NCBI RefSeq assembly: GCF_040712315.1
Contig: NC_134018.1
Location: 744,001 to 808,000, forward strand
Reading direction: 5' to 3'
DNA length: 64,000 nt
Source of the DNA: Castanea sativa
Lineage: Eukaryota; Streptophyta; Magnoliopsida; Fagales; Fagaceae
Under the pieces are notes generated by a model. That model saw nothing but the letters and a program-made list of their open reading frames with translations, made no database searches and was not told the DNA's origin. Each line of letters starts with the position of its first letter. Position 1 is the first letter of the stretch. Position numbers and translations under genes: made by a program. Below, in pieces: positions 12,801 to 25,568 of the stretch.

Positions 12801-15800
12801 TTGGAGCGATTTTTGTTCCATTTGGTAATACAATTCGAGAAACGCCTACAGCATGAGCAACAGTAAGAATATCCTGCATGATGATATAAATCTGTTCTTC
12901 ATGCTTTAGCACATTTTTATTCTTTCTACTAAAGTACTGTTACTGCAGGAACACAGAAAACAGTAGACAGCCCGAACTGCTTCTTGGAAGATCAGAAAGG
13001 ATGTATTTCGTCAATGTGGTGCTGAAGTTAATTGATCGTGGTCAATATAGCAAGAATGAGCATTTATCCGAGACAGTTGCTGCTGCAACTTCTGTTTTGT
13101 CTTATGTGGAGCCCTCTTTGGTTCTTCCTTTTGTGGCATCTCGATTCCATATGGCCTTAGAGACGGTAAGTAAGTTTGTATCTTTTATTTCATTACATCA
13201 CAGAATTGTTGAAACTTATAATGATTGTCTGCAGTTTTCCTGATGGAAAACACCTTTGCATTTGTGAAACAATGTCCTATTAATAGTATTGTTCACCCCT
13301 TTAATTTTTGCTTGTTTCATCACATTAACTTCTCTTTCACCAACGTTATGTCTAGTCAGATGACTGCCACCCACCAGCTGAAAATTGCTGTAATGTCAGT
13401 GGCATTTGTTGGGCGTTCACTATTTCTCACTTCCCAATCAACTTCAGTAGAATCAGTTGAAAGTGGTGATGAGTTCACTGATCTTTTGATGGTTTCATTG
13501 TCCAATGTATTACTTGGAATGGATGCCAATGATCCTCCTAAAACCTTGGCAACCATGCAACTAATTGGCTCCATTTTTTCCAATGTAAGCACACAAGCCC
13601 GTAATATTCTTAGAAAAGTTGATTATTATTGCCCTTATAACCATGAATAAATGCTTTTACTAATCCATTTATACTTGCAGTTGGCTTATTTGGGTGATAA
13701 CATAGACGAGTCGTCAGTCCTGCCTATGATTCGTTTTTCTGAATGGCTTGATGAATTCTTATGTCGCCTATTTTCCTTGCTCCTGCACTTGGAACCCAGC
13801 AGTGTTACGTTAGTATTAACATTCAGTTCTTCCATATCTTCTGTTCTACACTTCTATTATGTATTGGAATAATTGGTTACTGCTGCTGCAGGAATGAAGG
13901 TCTACATTCATCTGCAACATCAGGAACTTTTCTCGTTGAGGATGGTCCTTACTACTATTGCATGCTTGAAATCTTGCTTGGGAGACTTTCAAAATCCCTG
14001 TATACTCAGGTTTAGTTCTGGTTAATGATATTCAGTTTAGTTCTTTTTGAATTTTAGAATCTCAATCAAAGATGTTCTTATTACTTTTCCTCATGCTCCT
14101 AACAGGCTTTAAAAAAAGTTTGTAAGTTTGTGAAGACAAATATCCTTCCGGGGGCAATTGCTGAGGTTGGACTGCTTTGTTGTGCATGTGTGCATTCAAA
14201 CCCAGAAGAGGCAGTTACTCACCTTATTGAGCCCATTTTGTCCTCTGTTATCTCCTCTTTAGAAGGAGTGCCAGTTACAGGATTTGGAGGAAGAGGAACT
14301 TCTAAGTCCTCTATTTCAAAAAAGGTGCTTCTCCCATGTATGGTGTGTGTTATATGTTTTCACGTTGAACCTAAGTTCTTCTTTTGAAATTTGAATTGGT
14401 TTCTTTCCAGGCAAAACCCACACTTTCTCCTGCTCTTGAAACATCAATTGATTATCAATTGAAAACACTATCAGTTGCCATCAGTTATGGGGGTCCTGCT
14501 CTTCTCCGTTACAAGGATCAGTTTAAGGAAGCTATTGTTTCTGCTTTTGATTCTCCATCTTGGAAGGTCTTGTATTTGTCCTGTTGTTGATTAAAGTACC
14601 TGCTCTTGAGGCTTGCATCTGTGATTCTTTGGTTTTTATTTTTTTGTTTATTTTTTTTATAAAATCTCAATTTTTCGGTCATTTGACAGGTCAATGGTGC
14701 TGGTGATCATCTTCTCCGTTCCCTCCTTGGTAGCCTGATTCTTTATTATCCTATTGATCAGTACAAGTATGTTTTCCTCTTTCCATTAGTTGTTGTATTT
14801 AAATGCTTATTAATTTAATTTCTCTATTTGAAACTGAAATCCTCAAAATTCTGGTTTCTTAGGTGCATCTTCCGTCACCCTGTGGCTTCTGAACTGGAGG
14901 AATGGATCAGCACAAAAGATTATGCCAATAATGAACTGCCAATAGGCCCTAAGTGGCATATTCCTAGTGATGAAGAAGTTAATTTTGCAAACGAACTCTT
15001 GAATCTTCATTTTAAAGCGGCTTTGGATGATCTTTTTACAATGTGCCAAACTAAAATCCATTCAGATTCAGGTAATTATCATAGTTATTCCTCAAGGAAC
15101 TTTTCCCATAACCTAACTGATGTGGTAAAAAATAAAAAATATCATCTCAAAAGAAAGGATGTATTCTTCAGGATATATCATTTTATTAATGGCGCATTAT
15201 TTTAATTTACGTTTTCAGTATACAGATGAACATGAAATTTATACAGGTTTGTCCGTTATCTGACAATTTACATGCAATCTGTCACACAGGAGATGAGAAA
15301 GAGCACTTGAAAGTGACTCTTTTGCGGATTGATTCATCATTGCAAGGTGTTTTGTCTTGCTTGCCTGATTTCAGGCCGTCCTCCAGCAATGCAGTGGTTG
15401 AAGATCCAGATCATACTTCTTTCTTAATAGCTGGAGCAACAGGTTCAAGTGTTGGCAGCACTCAACTGCGGGAAAAAGCTGCTGAGGTTATTCATGCCTC
15501 ATGCAAGTAATGTTTAAACTTCAGTATTCCTCTGGACATTACTCCTATTTGGCTGGGTCTGATTTGCTAAACCTTATTGATCTTTGTGCTTTGAGCAGAT
15601 ACTTGTTAGAGGAAAAATCTGATGACAGCATTTTATTGATACTCATTATTCGTATTATGGATGCATTAGCAAACTATGGTAATGCACACTGTGTTTAGAT
15701 GAGCTGGATATCAATCCTTTTGCTTTTATGTTCTGCCTCTCATAAATTATTCTTGATTTTTGTCATACAGGAAGTTTGGAATATGATGAGTGGTCAAATC

Positions 15801-18800
15801 ACAGGCAGGCTTGGAAGTTGGAATCTGCTGCCATAGTTGAACCTCCGATTAATTTTATTGTGTCATCTCATTCTAAGGGAAAGAGAAGGTGAAGAATATT
15901 CTTGTTGGATCTCTATTTTGACATGAAATTATGTATCAATGCTGTAGCATTTAAAAACTGATTCTTTTCTTTCATTTCAGGCCAAGGTGGGCACTCATTG
16001 ATAAGGCATACATGCACAATACATGGAGATCCTCACAGTCATCCTATCATCTATTACGTACAAGTGCAAAGTTCATTCCATCAGATCATCTGAATCTCTT
16101 GATGGATGATCTTCTAAATCTATGTTTGCATAGTTATGAAACTGTTCGCTTGTGAGTCCACCGATCTTTTTTGACCTACTATATGATCAAATTATAGTAC
16201 AGATATTCTAAGTGCCTGTTTGGTACAGCCTATTCTGAGCTTTTTGAATAAGTGCTGTTTGAAAAAGCTGTACCTAGAAAAAAGTGAGATTTAAAAATCT
16301 GTGTTTTAAGAAAGTGTGGTTTCAGACTGCTATGCCAAATGGGCACTAAATCCTATTGTCTATTTTGAATGTAATGTGACTTATGTAGCACAGAACATGT
16401 AATGCGCATTTTAGATTTAGTAATTTAAAAATTAATATATAGACTGCTATACTGAATTTTTATTAATAATTATAAATGATAATTAAAAAAGGGCACAAGA
16501 TCATTCTAGAAGCAATGATCCAATAAAGGGAATGAAATCAATTAGAAGACACTGCTCTCATGCAGATAAGGTGATGTCTTTGGTAGTTATAAAGTTTCAA
16601 AGTTATAAAAAAAATGATGATCAAACTTTAGCTCTTATTCTCAAGTTTGGAGGAGTTCTGTGAATTTCTCAATGGCAGCCTCCATGTTGGGTCCCTAGCA
16701 GATATAATGTGGTCTGACTGGCTATTTTGGTAAAAATTTGAATTTTATTGAATAATGATGGAAAAAAAACATATTAAGTTGTGTTTTCCGGCAGATCTTA
16801 GAATGTGGTATGCCTTGAGTTTTTCAATCTGGGTGGGAACATATTCCTAAAACTAATGGTTAGAACCTTTGATATTTTCCTGGCAAGTGGTTCAGAGATA
16901 TTAATCTCTCTTAGTATTTATTTTTTTGGTTTTGGCTGGAATGGTGTTCGATTATTATTCTTATTTTTATTTATTTTTAAAGTAATTTTTATTTATGATA
17001 TCTGATTTAATATTTTGACATGGTTCCCAGACTTGCTGGCAAATCTCTACTGAAGCTGATCAAGAGATGGCCGTCTATGATTTCAAAGTGTGTTCTCTCT
17101 CTTGCTGAGAATTTAAAGGACCCAAATGCACCAGAAAATGTGGTTCTAGGTTCTTGTGCAGTCCTTGCCTCACAATCGGTGCTCAAGCATTTGACGACGG
17201 TAATCATTCAGGACAACTCACTTAAAACAAACTTAAAAAGATGAATAGATAAACACCTTGGATAGTTTCCTTGAATAATTAATATAACATATAAAGACAT
17301 TTTAACCCAAAAGGCCTAAGCCCTATGGGTATGTGCTCAATTATGTTATATTAACTACTCATTTTTCTTATCATTATTCTATGTGGGACTTTACTCACGT
17401 GTGTAACCCAACATCTTCCTGATATATCTTTTGTTATTCCAGGATCCAAAAGCATTTTCTTCCTTTATCATTGGGATTCTTTCCAGGTAAATCTGCATTG
17501 ATTTATGTTTAAAATTGTTAGATTCTGAAAAATATAATAGAAACTCTGTTTAACCTTCCTTTGTTTCTTCGTGAAGCTCCCATCATGAGTCACTGAAAGC
17601 CCAGAAAGCAATCAATGAGGTAAATTCCCCCATTAGATGATTTAGAGTGTGTAGTTGTGAATTCTGTTGCTTACATTATCTGAGTGCCAACAGTTATTTG
17701 TCAAATACAACATCTACTTTGCTGGAGTGTCTAGAAGCATTTTCAGGACATCAAACAATGACATGGATGGACAAGTTTTTGGAGATTTGGTTTCTCAAAT
17801 TATTTCTATGAGTTTTGATTCCATTGGCTTGCATTGGCGGTAAATATCTAACTATTTGAAAACTATTATTTTTATATTTTCTTAGTCTCATTATTTATCT
17901 AATTTGAAGTTGTTTGAGGCTATCCCCTATATGTTATGAATTGTTTTGGACTGTTGTGTGGACTCTTATCCATTAATGAAAATAGAATGAATATTTGATT
18001 GGTTGAGATCTTCATTTGAGCAAGTATAGTAAACACTCAGTGCAAATTTATGTTCATAGTATTGATACTCTCTTAACCTACGATTATAGTAAACATTTTA
18101 GATATAGTCTTAATTTTTAATTTTTTTTGTCAGGTATAATCTTATGGCTAATAGAGTTCTGCTCCTGTTGGCTATGGCATCTCGGAATGACCCAAATGCC
18201 TCTTCAATGATCTTGAGTGAAACTGCTGGTCAGTACATATTTCTTGTTGAGTGATGAATTGTGTCTTTGCTTTTCAATAGTGCTCATGCAATTAACTGAG
18301 TGCATATGTCTCAGTTTTAACCTTTTCCAAATACTCTCATTTCAAAAACTTTACAGGTCACTTCTTGAAGAATTTGAAAAGTCAACTTCCTCAGACTAGA
18401 ATACTTGCAATATCGGCTCTAAATACACTGTTAAAGGAATCACCTTATAAACTTTCAGCTGGGGAACAGTCTGGCTCTTCTGGTTCTGGTGACTTACAAG
18501 AAAGTACAAAATCATCACTGGAAGGAGTTTTAACTAAAGTTTTTCAGGAAGAGGGCTTTTTTGATGAGACTTTGAATAGTCTTTCCCATGTTCACATAAT
18601 CACTGATACAGAGAGCACATCTTCCAGAGGACATGGAAATTCATCTTTTCAGAGCTTTGCAGACAAATCAATCACCCGTTTTTATTTTGACTTTTCTGCT
18701 TCATGGCCACGTACCCCTAGCTGGATTTCTTTATTAGGAAGTGATACCTTCTACTCAAATTTTGCCCGGATTTTTAAACGGTTAATACAAGAATGTGGCA

Positions 18801-21800
18801 TGCCAGTTTTGTTGGCTCTTAGAGGCACCTTGGAGGAGTTTGCAAATGCCAAGGAGAGGTCTAAGCAATGTGTTGCCGCTGAAGCATTGGCTGGGGTATT
18901 GCATTCTGATGTCGATGGTCTTTTAGAAGCATGGGACAGTTGGTTGATGGCCCAGTTGCAGAATATTATTTTAGCGCAATCAGTGGAATCAATACCTGAG
19001 TGGGCAGCTTGTATACGTTATGCAGTTACTGGAAAGGGAAAGTATGGAACAAAAGTTCCTCTTCTGAGGCAAAAAATCTTAGATTGTTTGGCAAATCCTT
19101 TACCTTCGACTGCAACTACCACTATAGTAGCCAAGCGCTATGCTTTTCTATCAGCTGTACTTATAGAAATATCCCCACAGAAAATGCCGGCAGCTGAGAT
19201 ACGGCTGCATAATGAACTTTTGGAGGAGCTGCTTGGTAATATGTGCCATTCATCCGCCCAAGTAAGAATTCCTCTTTGAAGGTCTCACTGATTTCTGGTC
19301 TAACTTTTGTTGTATGTGCATGTGTATGTATGCAGATAATTCTTTTGTTTTTTTGGCAAGTGTAGATTATGTTTGATAAATTACTAATTGTCCAAAAAGT
19401 TTGAGTTATTAGGAAATGATGAATTTAATCGTACAACCATAAGGCTCCGTTTGGTTGGGGGCATGGAAAAATGGCAGGATGGGGGCATGGAAAAGTGGAA
19501 GGATGAGAAATAAAATAAATTTTCTTTGTTTGTTTGAGTAGGAAAATGAGAGAATGGAAAATGTAGTTTATGTGAATTTACTAAAAAGGGGTTGGAATAG
19601 GACAAAAATGATAGTTGGTGGGTAGGGAAATAAAAATAAAAAAGTGGTGTGGAAGGGTAGTTAAAATCATATTGACTTGACTACTTTTCACCTAAGTTTT
19701 TTTTCCCAATTTGGGGAGATAACAATTTAGTGGGCCGAGGTGGAAAACACTTGGGCCCCACTATTTTTCCTCTGTTTTTGCTTGTTAACCAAACAATGGA
19801 AAACATCAATTTTCCACCCTCTTTTCTACCAAAAATGTTCCATCCTTTTTTCCTCCCTACGAGATTAATTCTAACACTACTCACATATGGACCCATAGTC
19901 CCCCTTAATAAGTGGGGCCTAACACGTGGGACTTTTAATGGTAGAGTGGAAATAAGGATCGACTTAGAACTTCTTGCTCTGATATCATAATAAATTACCG
20001 AATGTCCCAAAATTTTAAGCTATTAGGAAATAGTGAATTTAAATGTTCATACATAATTCTAACAATGTTAAACATGAGAAGAAATAACAATTACAATGTT
20101 ATTGAGGGAAAGAACTAACCATTACAATATTATTTTCCTTGTAACCTTGGGAGTTATTTTCTTATTTTTGTTTTGTGCATCTTTCACATGGACAGGTAAG
20201 AGAAGCTATAGGTGTTAACCTTTCTGTATTGTGCTCTAACATTCGGCTTTATGCGTCTTCGGATCATGATTTTTCACATGAAGGGAGAAATAGTGATATT
20301 GATAACAGACTTAAAGATGGAAGTTGGGTTCAGATCCTAATAAAACGAGCATCTGAAGTGGTAATAAATATTCAGAGTACCAGCCAATCTGACAATTTGG
20401 AGACCCCAATAGATTCAAAACTTCAAGATGTACATTTGAATGGAGATTCACAAGATGATGTCAAATGGATGGAAACGGTACTAATTTTCAGAAAACTTTT
20501 CTGTTGAATATCCTTTTAACTCATAAAATCTGTTATTCACGGATCTATTTTTCCTATTATGTGTAGCTATTCCATTTTATCATCTCGTCTTTGAAGTCTG
20601 GAAGATCTTCATATTTGCTGGATGTAATTGTGGGGCTTCTTTATCCTGTAATTTCCTTGCAGGTATGTTGAGCACCTGTTTGCTTGTGTTAATATTACTC
20701 TACTGATTTGCATTGTATTAATATTTGGTTCTGAAATTTACCAGTGTTTAATTTTTTTTTTTTATAAATATTTTCCTGTCTGTTTAACTTATTGCAAAAA
20801 TATGTTCCTGTCAGTTTAGTATTGAGGTTTTAATTGGGGTTTGTTGACCACTATGTCAGGGAGAACTTGGAATTGTTCATTCCTTCACTGAAGTAATATT
20901 GATAGAATTAGTTTTTCTAAATTATAAAATTTTGATTTTCCAACAAGTAACTTTCAGAATAGCACATCTCACTTTGTTTGCTATTCCAGTTTTCTTTGAA
21001 TGCTCTAATTTTAGTAGTATCTCCTTAATTTATTTTTTTAAAAAAGTTAGTGTCCCCTTGTACAAACCTACAAAATTATCTACAGCATGGTATTGAAGTA
21101 AATTTACAAATCAAAGATAGGAGTCCCTCTGAAAATGGATTTCTTTTTGTAATTTTGAAATTCTGTTCTGTTGAGTGAGATTAATCATTGTATACTGAAA
21201 ATCATAATTCTGTTTTGACTTCAATTCCAATGTGCTCTTTGGCATATGGACTCTTAATTCCTTTGCACTCCCTCTAACTGCTAAATTATTTGGCTCCCTC
21301 ATTCCTCTCTTTTATAGTTATTTTTTAAGAGAGATTGATGATTTGCAGTCTCATACAATCTGTTCAACGCCATTCATATCTTGTGACAGACTTCTGCCAT
21401 GTAAGTAGCTAGCGTTCCATTTTGGATGCTTCTATTTGGGAGTAGTCACTAGTGGAGTCCCTTCTACCTGAAGTAGTTGTCTTTTCATTTTGGGTGCTTC
21501 GGTTTGGGGTAGTCATCAGTGGGGCCCCTACTACCGTAATCAGAGAGCATGGTTGTTCTTTCTGCTTAAAGCGCAATTCGACAGCGGTGACTGAGACAGA
21601 CAAGAGACCATATACTGATTTGTGATATAGATTTTAGGATGCAAACTGATGGCCCTTTCTGATCTTTAACATTTATGATTCCTTGTACAAAGTCTAAGAT
21701 GTTTCTGTTGTATTACATTTCAATTCTTTCGAGATATTTATCGCAGAGACAATATACTATAGGAGTTTTTGTTTTATTTGCATCATGATGCCTAGTAGGT

Positions 21801-24800
21801 TGTGCATCACAACTTCTTATCTGAGAATTATTACTGCCTTTTGAAGGAAACATCAAATAAAGATTTGTCAACGTTGGCCAAGGCTGCTTTTGAACTGCTA
21901 AAATGGAGGATTTTCTGGGAACCTCATCTCCAGGAGGCCGTATCTGTGATTCTTTCTTCAGCCAATGATTCTAACTGGCGGACTAGATCTGCTACACTGA
22001 CGTATCTGCGAACCTTTATGTATAGGTATGGTAACTGAAGATGTTCCCCTTTGCATTGCATCCTTGAATGATTACAAGTCATATAGCTGGTTACAGTTTA
22101 GTCTTTTGGGCCCTGGGAGAGACCGGGGGGGGGGGGGGGGGGGAATGGGGGTAGGGGTTTTTTGGTTTGTGATATGTTTAGCATATCAAATCTTGAATAA
22201 ATTTCTTCTTGGGGAAGTTAAATTTAACAGTGTCCATATTTTTGCACGATTAACTATACTTCAAAAAATGTCATTTATAAAGGAAGATTCGATGTTTTTT
22301 TTTTCTTCTAATTACCTCTATATCTCCAGCCTTTCATGATATCTTATATTGACTTGATATCTTGTGTGGACTGGAGTCTGTCATAGTTTTTAGAGAAATG
22401 TTTGCTATAGGCAGAGGCATTTAAAGTCATGTTATGTCTTTATAACAGGCACACTTTCATTCTCTCAAGTGTGGAGAAGCAACAAATCTGGAGCACTGTG
22501 GAGAAGCTACTTATAGATAACCAAGTGGAGGCAAGTTTCTAACCTACAGTAGTAGTTTTCTTTTTATGAAAAATTTCAATTTTTAAGGGTGTTCACTGAT
22601 GGGATAACCCCTCCAAAAATTGGAATATGGGATTGTCTGTGGCAAGTAAAAAGTATTAACTTTTGGATGCTTATTTGAAAAGTAATGTGGAATATTGGGT
22701 GTAATATGATCCATGTTTTGGGTAGTTCAGATTTGGACACATAAGATTGTGATGCTATTGATAAGAGCAATGATATTGCTAACTCATTTTTATTAAGAAG
22801 TCATAGACCCCTGAAATCAAGTAACAGTAAGAACAAGTTATGTGGTTCTTGAGATTTTCTCTTTAACCAATTATGCCCTAATTTTTGGGACCTTTTAGGA
22901 GTCTATAGCTCTTCTTTACAGGCTAAGGTTTTTGGGCCTATCTATCAAAAAAAAAAAAAAAAGAAGCTAAGGTTTTTGGGTCTAGGGGTAGAATTCAGCT
23001 CCTTTCAACTTATTTAGCTAACTTCTGGCTCAGGTAAGAGAGCATGCTGCAGCAGTTTTGGCAGGCCTAATGAAGGGCGGGGATGAAGATCTAGCAAGAG
23101 ATTTTCGTGATAGAGCTTACTTGAAGGCAAATAATCTTCAAAGAAAGAGAAAGCAGAGGTTAGAATCATGTTATTGAAGCCCTTAGTTATTAATTACTTG
23201 ATATGCCTTTTCGATGAGGAGACAACCCTCATTCATCTGCATTTTCATGTGCACAACACTTTCTGCTGTGTTCTTTCTTAGAGTCTCATGTCCTGCATGT
23301 ATAACGCGTCTGCTTGCATTTCATAAATAAGTTCTATTTCTGCTAGTAAGGTTCTGTTGTTTCATGGAAGTTGAAACCAGAGTGATTTGGGGAAATGCTG
23401 ATAGTATTATGAATAGTGGGTTGAAACAGACGGACTGCTGGTTCATGATTCATGAATATATCTTTGTACAGTTGAAGAATAATTTAATGAATCGTTGTGA
23501 AGAACAATTATTAACAAAGAAATCAATTAAATCTTTTCTTCTGCTGATTCGTTGAGCTGTTGAAGGCATTTTGGATCAGGATGCATGATTCAAGCTTTTT
23601 AATGTATATAATCTTTTATATGCAAAAATCACAGTAGAAGTAAGAAAAAAGGACACGTCAATTAAGGGAATAACAGTGAGTATGACTTTAGATTGAGTAG
23701 AATGGAGGAAAATAATACATATGACTGACCCTGACTACTTTGTTGAGGATCCATAGCCGACCTCAAAAGTTGGGACTAAGGCTTTGTTTCTTGTTGTTAT
23801 TGTAGTAATTTTTGTATGCAATATGTGCTTGAGTGCATTGTCAAATATAAAGAAATCTGTACTCATCTGCCTGAGATTTTAAGTACTGAATTTTATGCCT
23901 CATGGTATTGATGAACACTAATAATAATGCAGTCATATGCTAACGGGTAAGTTGTTCATGCATGTTTTCATGTATTTACATATGTGAATCATTTGGAACC
24001 CTTTGTATTGAGTCACTGTTACTAGGTACTTCGTGTAAAGTTTCATTATTCTGATCTAATGTCTATAAATGCAGAAATCTAAGTTCTGGTCACTCCATTG
24101 CCTCTATACATGGTGCCGTCCTTGCTTTGACTGCTTCTGTGTTATCAGCGCCGTATGACATGCCCAGGTGTGTTACATTAAGTTAAAGAAGTTGATCTTA
24201 TAGTTAGTTTTTAGAGATATGCTGTAACAACTTCGATGATGCGTAAAAAAATTTAAGTAATAATTTTGTTGAAACAAGGAAAGCTTAAATACACAGGATG
24301 CATGAATCTGATGTTTATGTAACTATGAAAATATATGGCCAACACAATCATAATGTATCTTACTTAAAGCTTCCAATGGGTGGGTTTGGTGGGATGAAGT
24401 TAGCGAGTTCAAATGTTACTAAACCCACCAGTCTGTTTTCTTAAAATGGTAATTGATGACATAGCAATAGTAAATTGTTACAGCAAATTTCTGAAATAAA
24501 ACTATTTTTAAAATTTACATGTGAAATTGGAACTGTCAAGAAGCTTGTAGCTGAATTGGCACACCTTTTGGGGTTTCTAATGGAGACATCTAGGATTTAA
24601 ATCCCCTCTTCCCCTCTCCCCATTGTCACTATTGTTTTACTTGTATATATATATAAAATTTGAAATTGGAACCAAGTTGTATCACTGGATTTACATGCCA
24701 AATTTTATTCACTTATAGATTAGAAAACTTTGAATTATGATTGTTCCTTTAATAACATTTCTAAAAATTCCAATTTCTTTGAGTCTTCAGTCAACAATAG

Positions 24801-25529
24801 GTGTACTTGTACCAACCCAAAGAGCAAATCTTGGTTTTTGGTCTAAATGGGTGCAAATTGACCAAATGTGACTAGTTAGCTAATATTAGTTAATGAAAGA
24901 TCCCAAAAGATTTTTGGTTATTTGACTAAAATGAGTGGTGTATGTACAAACATGTCATTCTTATGGAAGATAGTGAAAAGGTCTACAAATTATGTGCGGA
25001 AATGAGGTGCAAAATCTCTGGTGAAAAAGTTTACCTTCACATGAACCTCCACCCCACCAGAAAGGATAAGCTCAGTTCCTTATGGCAAGTTAGGACCCTC
25101 CAAACTGACTGCGTGCCCATTTGGTGGTGTTTTCAACCTGCACTTTTTGAAAGTACAGCTTCTTATAATCTCTTTTTCTAGGTACAGTTTTTTCAAACAA
25201 TCCCATTTTCAAAAAGCTGAAAAATAAGTTGTACCACATGTTTTGCTTAGATTCATTGACTGGATTTATACAATTCCGTTATTTATTAAAAAAAAAAAGG
25301 ATTCATCAACTGGATTTGTTTGAGGGAAGCGGATTGAGGAGGAGCTAAAACCCTCTTGGTTTGCCTAGTCCTACATTCTTCTAGAGTTCTGGTGTAACTA
25401 GGCTGGATCTTTTTAAACATTGAAACCTTTTTGTTTAATATATCAATAACATTCAAACTATTTGCCTTTTAGCTCTCATTCAGGGATGGGACATCAGATT
25501 GAACGGTCTAAATGGATTTTTATTGCCAA

Positions 25530-25568
<39 letters not shown>

